Below, piece by piece: positions 8,464-17,245 of a DNA stretch of 51,614 bases (the stretch's first letter is position 1; each line of letters starts with the position of its first letter). The notes beneath the pieces were generated by a model, which saw only the letters and a program-made list of their open reading frames with translations, was not told the DNA's origin and searched no databases. A program made the translations under genes and the position numbers. The stretch covers positions 1 to 51,614 of the forward strand of contig NZ_LZLE01000167.1 in NCBI RefSeq assembly GCF_001673155.1, read 5' to 3'. This DNA comes from Mycobacterium sp. 1423905.2. Lineage in GTDB: Bacteria; Actinomycetota; Actinomycetes; Mycobacteriales; Mycobacteriaceae.

Positions 8464-10437
8464 CTATCGGCGCATCCGCGACAGTTCCTGCAACATCGCG
8501 TTGTAGGCCGCCAAGTCGTCGTCGGCGTAGTCGCTGTCGGCATGGCGGTCGCTACGCGATGCGACGCGCCTGTCTTGTCGCGCCCACTGGGTCACCAACG
8601 CCACGATGACGATGATCACCGGCAATTCCGTCAAGCTCCAAGCGATTCCACCGCCCAGGTGCTGGTCGGCGACGACGTCGGGCAGCCAGGGCAGACCAAG
8701 GGCGCGGTAGAACGTGCCGCCGACGGCCGATGCCATGGTCATCAGTGCGATGCCGAAGAAGGCGTGAAATGGCATGACGGCGAACAGAAGTCCGATGCGA
8801 CCGGGGTACGGCAGCCGGCGCGGCCCCGGGTCGATGCCGATGATCGCCCAGTAGAACAAGTAGCCCACCAGAAGGAAATGGACGGCCATGAACTCATGAC
8901 CCCAGTGGTAGCGAACCAGGGTGTCGAAAATCGGTGTGAAATAGACGATGTAGGGCGAGCCGACGAAGAGGACGAAGGCGATCAACGGGTGGGACACGAA
9001 TGTCGTCACCCGTGAGTGCAGCAGCCACATCAACCACTCTCGCGGACCGGGAAGGTGCCCGTCACGGGCGACCGGCAATACCCGAAGCGCCAGCGTGACC
9101 GGACCGCCGAGCACCAACAGCACGGGAATGAACATGTTGAGTGTCATGTGCTCGGCCATGTGAACGCTGAACATCGCCGACCCGTAGGCCCGCATCCCTG
9201 AACTACTGGTGAATACCAATGCGGCACAACCGATCAGCCAGGCCGCAAGTCGCCCGACCGGCCAAGCGTTTCCCGCCCGACGCAACCGGATGAACGCCAC
9301 GACGTATCCGATCGCCAGCACTATTCCGGCGGTTCCGATCAGTCCGTCGAAACGCCACACGCTGAGCACCGTGGCCACCGTGGGCGGATGGGGCAGCGCG
9401 TAACCGAGCAACACGTCCCAGCCGGTGAACTGGTGAACGAGCAACCGCGGCGCCGTCATGACCGCCAGGACGGCGACCACTGCCAGCACAGCGCTCGTCG
9501 CCAAGCCGGCGACGACGGCCCAGCGCGGCGGTGTCAACCAACCGCGCCAGTCCGCCCACACCACTGCCGCCACGACCACCCCGGCGAGCAGCGCGAGTCG
9601 GGCGTACGTCGTTCCCAGCGCCCACCCCGGGATCAGCAGATACAGCAACGCCGCACCGTAAATCAGCGTCAACCCACCGCAGACCACTTGCGTCACCGCG
9701 ACACTCCGGTTGGGCGTGGCACCCGTCCACGCCGCAACCACCCGCAATCCGGTCATCGCGCTGACGGCAATCGCGAGGACGATGGCCGCGTTGGTCGAAT
9801 AGTCATGGTCGGGACCTTGCCCGGCATTACCGGTCACCGCGGGTGCGACAACGGCGATCACGACGGGAATCAGCAGCACCACGTGCCCCACCCATCGGGT
9901 GACGAAGCGCAATGCCACCGCAACGAGCAGCGCGCAGATAGCCACGACGATCCAGGCGCGGCTCACCTCTGAAGCGGCTACCGCGTCGGCCAAACCCCCA
10001 CCCGCAACTAGCGCACCCGGCCGTAGGCCGGAATCGTGCGATGCCTGAATGAGCACCATCACCACGGCCAGAACCACCCATGCCACCGAAACTCGCTCGG
10101 CCACAACGTGGATGCGGAACGCCGCCGTATCGATCAGACCATCAGGCTCGGGGCGCGACGCCATCACCACAAAGATCAGCGCGCCCAAGCAGACGGACGC
10201 CGACATCATGGCGAGAAAGAAACCCACCGGTTCGGCGGCACTGACGAACGCACCGGGATCGGCGTTGCCGGTTTCGGTGTAGCGGCGGTGACCAGATAGC
10301 AGCCCGTAGACCGCGACGGTGATCGCAATTGCCAGGAGTCCGCATACCGAGGACGCCTTGGCTGCGGCCCCTCCCAGACGAGGCCGGGTAACCCGCGCAG
10401 CCGGCGTCGGGTCAACTGGCCGCGCGTCACTGTCCAC
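8464..10437 (-). CDS. CopD/CtaG domain integral membrane protein (Rv0102-like)
   Basis: 657 aa from the GTG at 10437; the open frame continues upstream into the divergent gene's promoter, but those 58 residues are unlike protein. The chosen length is close to M. tuberculosis Rv0102 (661 aa). The N-terminal half is a polytopic CopD-like domain with many Ala/Val-rich membrane segments. The C-terminal third is a CtaG/caa3 assembly-factor-like domain: a [13 protein letters not shown] segment, an [15 protein letters not shown] stretch and a GIDPGP loop. CopD proteins are implicated in copper uptake and CtaG proteins in oxidase copper-centre assembly. It converges with the copper ATPase/HMA genes with only 7 bp between stops, which supports a copper role. 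Confidence 0.85.
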   Translation of the reverse strand: MDSDARPVDPTPAARVTRPRLGGAAAKASSVCGLLAIAITVAVYGLLSGHRRYTETGNADPGAFVSAAEPVGFFLAMMSASVCLGALIFVVMASRPEPDGLIDTAAFRIHVVAERVSVAWVVLAVVMVLIQASHDSGLRPGALVAGGGLADAVAASEVSRAWIVVAICALLVAVALRFVTRWVGHVVLLIPVVIAVVAPAVTGNAGQGPDHDYSTNAAIVLAIAVSAMTGLRVVAAWTGATPNRSVAVTQVVCGGLTLIYGAALLYLLIPGWALGTTYARLALLAGVVVAAVVWADWRGWLTPPRWAVVAGLATSAVLAVVAVLAVMTAPRLLVHQFTGWDVLLGYALPHPPTVATVLSVWRFDGLIGTAGIVLAIGYVVAFIRLRRAGNAWPVGRLAAWLIGCAALVFTSSSGMRAYGSAMFSVHMAEHMTLNMFIPVLLVLGGPVTLALRVLPVARDGHLPGPREWLMWLLHSRVTTFVSHPLIAFVLFVGSPYIVYFTPIFDTLVRYHWGHEFMAVHFLLVGYLFYWAIIGIDPGPRRLPYPGRIGLLFAVMPFHAFFGIALMTMASAVGGTFYRALGLPWLPDVVADQHLGGGIAWSLTELPVIIVIVALVTQWARQDRRVASRSDRHADSDYADDDLAAYNAMLQELSRMRR

Positions 10438-10491
10438 TCTTGCCAGCTTAGGAGAAGGTGGCGTCGGCCCCGGAGTGCATAGTGGTCGGTG

Positions 10492-11136
10492 ATGATCGAT
10501 GACCTGCCGCTGCGCTGGATAGTCACCGGACTGTTCTTGCTCAGTGGCGCCGGCTTCGCGATCGCGGTCAATCGCCGCTCGGCCACATCCATCTTGAGCC
10601 ATGCACTGCATTTGGCGATGGCCGTTGCGATGGCCGCCATGGCTTGGCCACAGGGATTACGGCTACCCACGACGGTGCCCGAGATCCTCTTTCTGGCCGC
10701 GGCGTTGTGGTTCGTGATGACGGCACTGCTGACCGCTCGCGTCGTCAAACAGCGCATTGTCGGCGGGTACAACGCGCTGACCATGTTGGCGATGGTCTGG
10801 ATGTATGCCGTCGTGCCCGGCCACGCGGTGACCGACGCGCTGGGCGCCGGGGCACACCACCACCATCACCATCCGCAACCGCCGGACATGGACCTCAGTG
10901 GCATGGAGGTGCCGACCGAGGACACCTGGCCGGGATGGATCGACCTGGGCAATGGGCTCTGGACGGCCGTCTTCGTGCTCGCCGCGGTGATCTGGGGTTA
11001 CCGTTTTGCGAAGCAGCGTCGTACGGGTCGACGCCGTCGGATGGCCGGCTGGCGTAGGTCGCTGAACAACGCGGTGCAGGCGACGATGGCTTCCGGAATG
11101 GCCATCATGTTCGGCGTGACGTTGCTGCTGGCCTGA
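10492..11136 (+). CDS. DUF5134 family membrane protein with natural His6 run
   Basis: 214 aa from the ATG at 10492 (MIDDLPLRW); a GTG one codon earlier is equally possible. About five hydrophobic membrane segments are visible, the first at residues 7-27. Between the third and fourth is a loop with six consecutive His followed by [13 protein letters not shown], a His/Met-rich segment suited to binding copper or other metals, probably on the outer face. The gene is divergent from the CopD/CtaG gene with a 54-bp gap. DUF5134 is a family of actinobacterial membrane proteins of unknown function; a part in copper handling is inferred from the neighbours and the His/Met loop. Confidence 0.8.
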   Translation: MIDDLPLRWIVTGLFLLSGAGFAIAVNRRSATSILSHALHLAMAVAMAAMAWPQGLRLPTTVPEILFLAAALWFVMTALLTARVVKQRIVGGYNALTMLAMVWMYAVVPGHAVTDALGAGAHHHHHHPQPPDMDLSGMEVPTEDTWPGWIDLGNGLWTAVFVLAAVIWGYRFAKQRRTGRRRRMAGWRRSLNNAVQATMASGMAIMFGVTLLLA

Positions 11137-11140
11137 GTCG

Positions 11141-11947
11141 TCACGCCCGCTTCACGCCAGGGTGGTTGCGCGTCAATATCGGCAGCAGCAGTTCGGGTGG
11201 CGCGACGCGGAACAAGGCCGACGCCACACGATTCACCCGACCGGGGACGACGACGGCTTTGCCGGCGGCCAGGCCGTCGATCCCCGCCCGCGCCACCTGG
11301 TCGGCGGGCACCCACATCACCGGCGGCAGGCTCTGTTCAGCTTCCTCCTTGGTGAAGCCCGCCGCCTCGCCGAATCCGGTGTCCACCGGTCCGGGGCACA
11401 GCGCAGTCGCCGACACTCCGGTGCCCCGCAGTTCGCCGCGCAAGCTATGGGTATACGACAGCACAAACGCTTTTGCGGCACCGTAGGCGGCTTGTCCGGG
11501 CAGCGGGCCGAAAGCGGCGATGGACGCCACGTTCAACACGGCGCCCTGGCGCCGATCGACCATTCCGGGCAAGAACCGGCTACACAGATCAACGACCGCC
11601 GCTACATCGACTTCGACCAAGTTGAGTTCCTGTTCCGGAACGGATTTCGCGACAACACCCAACGTCGACAACCCGGCGTTGTTGATCAGGATGTCGGGAA
11701 CCAGACCGAGCGCCGCGACGCGGAATGACAGAGAAGCTCGGTCGTTGCGATCGGACAGGTCCGCGGGTAGCGGGTGCGCTTGTGCGCCGAGGCGTCCGGC
11801 GATGCGCTCCAGCTGCTCGGCCCGGCGGGCCACCAAGACGACGTGGTGGCCGCGTTCGGTGAGGATCCGGGCGAACTCCTCCCCGATACCGGAGGAAGCT
11901 CCGGTGATAATTGCAGCTCGGTCGTTTCCCGGTGGTGGAAGAGCCAT
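11141..11947 (-). CDS. SDR family NAD(P)-dependent oxidoreductase
   Basis: 268 aa from the ATG at 11947 (MALPPPGNDR). The open frame extends 70 codons further upstream into the SRPBCC gene but without protein-like sequence. TGASSGIGEEFA is at about residues 15-26, followed by NNAG and YGAAK. The C-terminal part contains LCPGPVDTGF, the loop typical of lipid-directed SDRs, and a hydrophobic C-terminal region, as in mycobacterial SDRs near the membrane. It lies 29 bp downstream of the SRPBCC gene on the same strand and converges with the DUF5134 gene (4 bp between stops). The substrate is unknown. Confidence 0.87.
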   Translation of the reverse strand: MALPPPGNDRAAIITGASSGIGEEFARILTERGHHVVLVARRAEQLERIAGRLGAQAHPLPADLSDRNDRASLSFRVAALGLVPDILINNAGLSTLGVVAKSVPEQELNLVEVDVAAVVDLCSRFLPGMVDRRQGAVLNVASIAAFGPLPGQAAYGAAKAFVLSYTHSLRGELRGTGVSATALCPGPVDTGFGEAAGFTKEEAEQSLPPVMWVPADQVARAGIDGLAAGKAVVVPGRVNRVASALFRVAPPELLLPILTRNHPGVKRA

Positions 11948-11976
11948 ACGGTGACCGTACCGGGCGGGGCCAGCGA

Positions 11977-12459
11977 TTACTCCTCGCTGCCCGCCTGTGA
12001 CTCCTCTGCGATCGCGGCCAGCCGGTCGATCGAGGTGAGGAGCTTGTCGGTAGTCGTGGACCGTGCCCGGGTCAGCCGCGTTTCGTCGCTCAGCTCGGTC
12101 CAGTCGTAGGTATGGGTCACCCTGGTGCCGGCAGAACTCAGCGGTGTGAGCTCCCAACGCCAGAGGTGACCCGGCGGCTCTTTGCCCGGTTCGGCTGGGC
12201 GCCAGGCGATTCGACGACCTTCGGCGAATTCGACGACGTGGTTGTCCCGGACCGCGCCATTGGTCAGTGTCATGGTGAAGACGTCACCGATCTGTCGCAC
12301 CCGCTGGCCTTGCGGGCTGTGCGCCAGGTTGTCGTTGCCGTCCCAGCTCGGCTGCTGCGACGGATCGGCGATCAAGTCGAAGATCCGTTGTGCGCTCGCC
12401 GCTACCTCGCGTGTGGCGCTGACAACCCGCTCAGCGCCATCGATATCCGCGTCCGCCAC
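11977..12459 (-). CDS. SRPBCC / polyketide cyclase-like lipid-binding protein
   Basis: 160 aa, GTG start. The pattern is that of the START/SRPBCC helix-grip fold: a beta strand followed by ASAQRIFDLIADPSQQPSWDG near residues 21-41, a central run of alternating strands (GDVFTMTLTNGAV, HVVEFAEGRRIAWRP), a WRWELTPL strand, and a C-terminal amphipathic helix. These proteins bind or modify hydrophobic ligands in a deep cavity. Spacing of 27 bp to the upstream SDR gene and 29 bp to the downstream one suggests a three-gene operon (12487-13179, this gene, 11141-11947). The ligand is unknown. Confidence 0.85.
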   Translation of the reverse strand: MADADIDGAERVVSATREVAASAQRIFDLIADPSQQPSWDGNDNLAHSPQGQRVRQIGDVFTMTLTNGAVRDNHVVEFAEGRRIAWRPAEPGKEPPGHLWRWELTPLSSAGTRVTHTYDWTELSDETRLTRARSTTTDKLLTSIDRLAAIAEESQAGSEE

Positions 12460-12486
12460 ATTCGAGATTCAACACGACGACCGCCG

Positions 12487-13179
12487 CTAGCTCGCGCGCA
12501 GCGCCTCCACCGGTCCGGACAACGAGGCCTTGATAGTCCGACTGATCTCGTCGGCCAGGACCTCAGCGTCGCCGCGCTCGATGCCGTCGAGAATTTCGCG
12601 GGCCACCTGCCTCGGGTCGTTCTTGGGCACGTCGTGGTCGGATACCAAGTCGGTGTCGGTGTAGCCCAGGTGCACGCCGGTCACCAAGGTGCCCTGCGGC
12701 TCGAGTTCGATGCGCAACGAGTTGGTGGCCAACCACAAGGCCGCCTTCGAATCCCCATAGCCCCCGAAGCCGCCCACCCAGGAGAGCACCGAGTGGATGT
12801 CGACCAACGCTCCGCCGCCGTTGCGGGCCAGGATCGATGCGAAAGCCTTCGCCACCCGCAACGCCCCGAAATAGTTGGTTTCGAACACCGCCTTGACTTC
12901 CTCGATGTCACTCCTGAGCAGCTTGGTGGCGCCCAGGGTGCCGGCATTGTTGACGACGATTTGCGCATCCGAAGCCGTCTTAGCCAGCGCGGCAACGGAT
13001 TCGGCGTCGGTCACATCCAGGGCGACACTGACGACTCGCGGATCCTGACTGGGCTGTGGATTGCGTGCCGTCGCGTAGACCTTGGCGGCGCCGCGCTCCA
13101 ACAGCTCTTCGACAACTGCCTTGCCGAGGCCCCGTTGGCCGCCAGTGACGACTACCGTTGACCCCTTGATGTTGACCAT
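12487..13179 (-). CDS. SDR family oxidoreductase
   Basis: 230 aa from the ATG at 13179 (MVNIKGSTVV), chosen because GGGAG lies 8 bases upstream; two further ATGs at 13194 and 13200 are in frame but lack such a site. TGGQRGLG is the cofactor motif, NNAG follows in the middle, and a Ser (HSVLS) plus YGDSK form the active site. The protein is short, as in the group of bacterial SDRs annotated as short-chain dehydrogenases of unknown substrate. It is divergent from the CGNR zinc-finger gene, which is a plausible regulator, and heads a likely operon with the SRPBCC and second SDR genes. Confidence 0.86.
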   Translation of the reverse strand: MVNIKGSTVVVTGGQRGLGKAVVEELLERGAAKVYATARNPQPSQDPRVVSVALDVTDAESVAALAKTASDAQIVVNNAGTLGATKLLRSDIEEVKAVFETNYFGALRVAKAFASILARNGGGALVDIHSVLSWVGGFGGYGDSKAALWLATNSLRIELEPQGTLVTGVHLGYTDTDLVSDHDVPKNDPRQVAREILDGIERGDAEVLADEISRTIKASLSGPVEALRAS

Positions 13180-13206
13180 GATGAACGCTCCCATTGACAT
13201 AGGTGA

Positions 13207-13255
13207 ACTTGCTTTAGATGTGTCACGCTACTTGGCGTCGGTGACATAGGCAAGT
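13207..13255. promoter_or_regulatory. Divergent promoter region with paired half-sites
   Basis: The 87-bp region between the SDR start (13179) and the CGNR gene start (13267) holds two nested inverted repeats: ACTTGC (13207-13212) with GCAAGT (13250-13255), and TGTCAC (13221-13226) with GTGACA (13241-13246). A further ACTTG is at 13230-13234. Their position suits autoregulation by the CGNR protein, but no binding motif for this family is known to me, so the functional reading is tentative. Confidence 0.35.
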
Positions 13256-13266
13256 ACCCTTTGAAT

Positions 13267-13845
13267 ATGTCCACATGGCTTGCGTCACACCGCTACGGAC
13301 TCGCGCCGGCACCGGGAAGCCTCGCACTGATCCAGGACTTCCTCAACACCGTCGGCATCGGTGATTACGCCCCCGACCTGCTCGATGACGTGCACCAGGC
13401 CGACGCCTGGATGAGGGCTACAGTCGAAACCTGGTCGGCCGAACGCGGCCATGCCGCGACAGCACCGCCTTTGGTCGACGCGGACTTGCCCAAGCTGCGC
13501 GCATTGCGCGACACGGTCAGGAAGGTGGTCGCCGGGGAATCGATTGCGGCCGACGCAGGCGCCGTGCCGGCGTCATTGGAGGTCTCGAAGACGGGCGAGG
13601 TGCGCCTGGAACCGAACGGCAGCGGCTGGGGATGGTTCGCCTCGGCTATCTGGGCCGAGATATTGCTGAGTCAGCGCGACGGCACCTGGCGACGGATCAA
13701 GCATTGTCGCAATCCTCGTTGTGCAGCAACGTTTTATGACCGCTCGAAGAACAACAGTGGGGTCTGGCATGACGTCAAGACGTGCGGTAACGCCGCCAAT
13801 CTGCGCGCCTCGAGGGCGCGCCGCCGCCGCGACGTGACTAGCTGA
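13267..13845 (+). CDS. CGNR zinc-finger domain protein, putative regulator
   Basis: 192 aa from the ATG at 13267; a TTG two codons upstream is also in frame. The N-terminal 120 residues correspond to the ABATE-like domain that usually precedes a CGNR zinc finger. The C-terminal finger reads CRNPRC, then about 15 residues with FYDRSKN, then WHDVKTCGN followed by an Arg-rich tail. In most family members the third metal ligand is Cys (W-C-x4-C-G-N-R); here it is His, giving a CCHC set, and the R of CGNR is Ala. The family is thought to be transcriptional regulators. It is divergent from an SDR operon and overlaps the mtn 3' end by 8 bp tail to tail. Confidence 0.82.
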   Translation: MSTWLASHRYGLAPAPGSLALIQDFLNTVGIGDYAPDLLDDVHQADAWMRATVETWSAERGHAATAPPLVDADLPKLRALRDTVRKVVAGESIAADAGAVPASLEVSKTGEVRLEPNGSGWGWFASAIWAEILLSQRDGTWRRIKHCRNPRCAATFYDRSKNNSGVWHDVKTCGNAANLRASRARRRRDVTS

Positions 13846-14584
13846 GCGCCGGCAACAACCGGCGTAGCACCCGCGCCGAGCTGATGGCGACCTCGGAGAC
13901 GAATCGGTTGAAGTCCAGACCGGAGTCGGCGCCGGCGAGGTCGGAGAGCGCCCGTACCACCAACCATCCGATCGAGAAGGCCTCGCAGACCTGCGCGAGC
14001 GCACCGCCCTCCATCTCGATGGCGAGCCCGGCGAATCCGTTGTGCAGTCGCCGGCGAGTGCGTTCGCAGTGTACGTATTGGTCACCGGTGAGGACCGTGC
14101 CGTAGGTGATCCGTGGTGGCCGGTTATCGGTGATCTGCAGCGGCGGGAGCACATAACCGCCCAACCGCTGTTTGACGCGGTCGAGCAACGCGGCATCGGC
14201 GGAGTAGCCGAGCCGCTCGGTCGGTTTGATGAACGGCACGTGGCCAGGTTGATAGGTATGCAGCCGTTCGTCAGCCAGCAGACCGAAATCATGCTGTATC
14301 ACCCGGTCGGCAATCACGATGTCACCGATATGGAGCTCTGGATCCAAGCCGCCGGCTACGCCAGTGAAAACGATATTGCGACAACCGAATCGATCGGCAA
14401 GGAGCGTCGCGACCAAGCCGGTGTTGACCTTGCCCATACCCGCTTCGGCCAAAATGATCTGCTGACCGTCCAACTCGCCGGCAGCGAACGACAGCTGCGC
14501 GATGTGTTCGCTTCGGCCGCTACGTAACACACCCCGCAGGTATGCCAATTCTTGCGGTATGGCGCACATGACACCGATAGTCAC
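13838..14584 (-). CDS. mtn: 5'-methylthioadenosine/S-adenosylhomocysteine nucleosidase
   Basis: 248 aa. It hydrolyses the glycosidic bond of MTA, SAH and 5'-deoxyadenosine in the cytoplasm, releasing adenine for salvage and relieving product inhibition of methyltransferases and radical-SAM enzymes. Active-site residues match the MtnN family: Glu12 in IPQEL, Glu192 in the MEGGA nucleoside-binding loop, and Asp215 in SDLAG; GVAGGL at 75-80 is the phosphorylase-fold glycine motif. Length is close to M. tuberculosis Rv0091. In M. tuberculosis that gene is next to ctpA; here the P-type ATPase is 5.5 kb away in another setting. It stands alone on the minus strand. Confidence 0.92.
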   Translation of the reverse strand: MTIGVMCAIPQELAYLRGVLRSGRSEHIAQLSFAAGELDGQQIILAEAGMGKVNTGLVATLLADRFGCRNIVFTGVAGGLDPELHIGDIVIADRVIQHDFGLLADERLHTYQPGHVPFIKPTERLGYSADAALLDRVKQRLGGYVLPPLQITDNRPPRITYGTVLTGDQYVHCERTRRRLHNGFAGLAIEMEGGALAQVCEAFSIGWLVVRALSDLAGADSGLDFNRFVSEVAISSARVLRRLLPALS

Positions 14585-14927
14585 TCGCGCGATTCTATCG
14601 ACGCCTCAACAGCGCTCGACACCGCGGCGCATGAGGCGTGGCCGTTCCGCCAACTGGCGTTGCCTGATTCGCCATACTGCATTGAAGGCGTCACAGGCCC
14701 GCGCCTTGATGGGCGCGACCACATCACGGCCACCGAGGCCGCCAAGGCCGGTGGGGTTCACTGACACTGATCTACTTCCTTCGTCAGTCTGCCAACAGTG
14801 GATCGCCCGAATTAAATTGCACCCTAGTCGTTTTACGTGGTTGCCGCGCCGCGGTAAACACCACGGAAAGCGTGTTTGTGGCGTCAGACACAACGGACGC
14901 CCGGGAGGGCGAGCGTCACAGTTGGGG
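14585..14927. other. 343-bp intergenic region without a convincing gene
   Basis: This stretch separates the mtn start from the stop of the DUF2127 gene. On the minus strand there is a 51-codon open frame from a GTG at 14761 to 14606 (begins VNPTGLGGLG, ends with a basic RRGVERC tail), but it has no ribosome-binding site and no recognisable similarity, so I do not call it. The right half (14800-14860) is relatively AT-rich. No tRNA-like fold, repeat array or obvious terminator was seen. It must hold the mtn promoter near 14585-14650. Confidence 0.5.
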
Positions 14928-15698
14928 CTAGGAAGCCATGGCCGCGCGCTCCAAGTCCAGCAGCTGCTCGCCGTGCCGTTCCTCCTCGTAGGCTCGGCGC
15001 CCGCCGCGCAGCCCAAAGAGCCGCTTGGACACCAACAGATAGATGACGGCAGCCACGTTGATCGTGAAGGTCAGTACCCGAGTCATCGTGATGCCTCGGG
15101 TCAAGTCGTAGATTTCCAGCGGCAGGAAGATCGAGGTGGCTACCACGGCGAAATACTCGCCCCATCGTTTCAGCAGCCACAGACCAACGCCTTCCACCAC
15201 CTGCAACACCGCGTAGGCGACCAGCATCAGCGTTATCAGCGTCAACGTCGAAGGTTTCGCGGCCAACGCTTGCTCTAGGTGGTGAACCGCCGACATCTGA
15301 TCGACCTTGAACCCGGCAGCACGAAAGATCGGCAGGTCCCGTTCCAGCGTGGCTTGAATGGCGCCCCGGGAACCGCGGAAGGTCCACACCGCCCATGCGG
15401 CCAGGGCGAGCACCACCGCACGAAACAACCGCTCGACGCCGAGCGCGCGAATAATTATTGCCTGCCGTAAGGCTTTGCCGCGCATGATCATCGGCGCTTC
15501 GTCGACCGATCCGCGGCCATGCGGATCGCCCAGCGCGAAGTCACCGCAACGCAAGCACCGCCAAACTTCGCCGAGCTTGGTGTCGGCGCTGAGTCGGTCG
15601 GCGAGCGCCTGGTCGTCGGGTGCGTAAGTGGCGTGACCGCCCAGCGCACAGGTGACGAGTTCCCACCGGTTGGTTCCGCGTTTCTCGGGCTTGGCCAT
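14928..15698 (-). CDS. DUF2127 membrane protein
   Basis: 256 aa from the ATG at 15698 (MAKPEKRGTN); a GTG at 15746 gives 16 more residues and cannot be excluded. The N-terminal 70 residues are soluble and contain CALGGH and CLRC, a possible small metal-binding (zinc-ribbon-like) module. Four hydrophobic segments follow: about 97-115, 160-180, 184-204 and 212-232. The organisation IIIRALGVERLFRA, LLKRWGEYFAV and LPLEIYDL is typical of DUF2127 proteins of unknown function. It lies 56 bp after the PrpD-like gene on the same strand. A charged C-terminal helix (RAYEEERHGEQLLDLERA) is cytoplasmic. Confidence 0.8.
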   Translation of the reverse strand: MAKPEKRGTNRWELVTCALGGHATYAPDDQALADRLSADTKLGEVWRCLRCGDFALGDPHGRGSVDEAPMIMRGKALRQAIIIRALGVERLFRAVVLALAAWAVWTFRGSRGAIQATLERDLPIFRAAGFKVDQMSAVHHLEQALAAKPSTLTLITLMLVAYAVLQVVEGVGLWLLKRWGEYFAVVATSIFLPLEIYDLTRGITMTRVLTFTINVAAVIYLLVSKRLFGLRGGRRAYEEERHGEQLLDLERAAMAS

Positions 15699-15754
15699 GC
15701 GCCGATCATTCAGTGCGGACAGCAAAGCACGCAAGGGGACTCGCACACTGCGTT

Positions 15755-17161
15755 CTACAAGCGGTGGCGGCTGCGTCGGCGCGCGACGACGGGACTCACC
15801 TCACCGAGAAGACCGGTGAGGTGTGTAACGGGGTTGTCGTCGATGTGTTCGACCGCCGTGATGATTCGGCTGCGCAGTCGGTCGTCGCAGAACGGTTCGG
15901 TCAGCCAGTGGAACTTGTCCACAACCCGCGACCAGGTCAGAGGCCTGGTCGGCGACCCTTCGTAATCACCGCTTTTATAACATCTTTCGTTTCCGTCGCG
16001 AGTGAAAATATGCACGCGCGCTGCGGTCCGGTGCGGGTAGTCGGCGGTCAGGTCGGCAGCGGGCACGACTTCGACGCGGGTCAGCAGGGCTTGGACGTCG
16101 GGGCGGTTGACGCGCTCGTTTTCCAGGTGCTCGGGACCGACCGCCCCGTCCAGCAGTGCCACCGCGGTGAGGTATTTGAGGTTGTAGTCGGCCTGCTCCT
16201 TGGTGCGGGGTCGGCTCTTGTCGCCGTAGGCGCCGCCACCGGCGAAGTCATATGCCCCTTGGAACACCTCGAGCTGGACCCGCGAAACGTCGTCACCGCA
16301 GAGCTGGTACTTCTCGCGGATCGCCAAGACGGCATCGATGATTGCTTGGCCGTGAATCAACGCGCAGTATTGCTTGAGGTAGGTCTGTTCCACGGCGGTC
16401 AGCGCGCGGTTTTCGGTATGGAAGTCGATTGACTGGTCCAGCAACTGCGTCAGGCCGTGCGGCCCCTCGAACAACGACATCGGCCCGGTGATTCCACGCC
16501 CGGCCAACATGGTGGCGTACACGGCCCGCATCGCCGTCATGGCGGGTGATATTCCCTTCCAGTTGGACACCGGTTCGGCATGAACGGTGGACAGGGAGAC
16601 GTTGTCCACCGCCGAGGCCGCGATCGCGTTGGCCGTGCGTCCCGCGTCGAAGGCGAGGAGTCTGCCCGAGCCGGCCGCAACCGACATCGCCAGCTGTAAA
16701 GCGTGGTTGAGGCCGCGCGCCATCACCGGAACCGCTGCGCTGAACCGACATTGGATCTCGTAGGCGACCGCCAGGGCGAGCAGGAACTCCTCGCCGTGGG
16801 CGTGGACGTGTTCGCCGACGGCGAGGAGCGCACCGAAGTTGTCTGCGGGATGGCACAATCCGCCGACGGTCAGATACGTGTCGAGCAGGTCGGGGTAGCG
16901 CACCAGAACGGTGTTGAAGAAGGTGGCCTGATCGACCGATGCCCGGCCACCCCCGACAAGTGTCGCAGTGGGCCGGCCGCTGAATTGCTCGGTGTGCTCG
17001 CGAATGGCTGCAACGAGTTCGCCGTCCAACGCTGCGATGGCGCAGGCGATGCTGTCCAGTACGTTGCGCTTGAGCAGCAGCCGATGGTGGTCGCTGAGGT
17101 CCTGCGAGTCTGCGCCGATGGCGAATTCGGCGAGGTTTCGCACCAGGTGCTCTTGTCCCAT
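15755..17161 (-). CDS. MmgE/PrpD family protein
   Basis: 468 aa. This is the fold of 2-methylcitrate dehydratase (PrpD) and cis-aconitate decarboxylase: a helical domain 1 with the LDSIACAIAA segment near residue 35, GLCHPADNFGALLAVGE near 100-116, ALAVAYEIQCRF, and a VSNWKGISPA segment in the substrate region, then a smaller alpha/beta domain 2 from about 285. PrpD dehydrates 2-methylcitrate in propionate metabolism, but no prpB or prpC is adjacent, so the substrate may be another tricarboxylate or hydroxy acid. It is preceded by a LysR gene 84 bp upstream on the same strand, which may control it. Confidence 0.85.
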   Translation of the reverse strand: MGQEHLVRNLAEFAIGADSQDLSDHHRLLLKRNVLDSIACAIAALDGELVAAIREHTEQFSGRPTATLVGGGRASVDQATFFNTVLVRYPDLLDTYLTVGGLCHPADNFGALLAVGEHVHAHGEEFLLALAVAYEIQCRFSAAVPVMARGLNHALQLAMSVAAGSGRLLAFDAGRTANAIAASAVDNVSLSTVHAEPVSNWKGISPAMTAMRAVYATMLAGRGITGPMSLFEGPHGLTQLLDQSIDFHTENRALTAVEQTYLKQYCALIHGQAIIDAVLAIREKYQLCGDDVSRVQLEVFQGAYDFAGGGAYGDKSRPRTKEQADYNLKYLTAVALLDGAVGPEHLENERVNRPDVQALLTRVEVVPAADLTADYPHRTAARVHIFTRDGNERCYKSGDYEGSPTRPLTWSRVVDKFHWLTEPFCDDRLRSRIITAVEHIDDNPVTHLTGLLGEVSPVVARRRSRHRL

Positions 17162-17245
17162 GGCTTATGTCCTTTGCTGTCGTCAGCCTCGACTCAAGCG
17201 CGATCAGGCCGGACCGTCCAGGACCGTTTTCTTACCTGAAGTTAG

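Noticed and set aside
14606..14761. 51-codon minus-strand open frame in the intergenic gap
   Set aside because: No ribosome-binding site, no recognisable similarity, and composition typical of chance frames.
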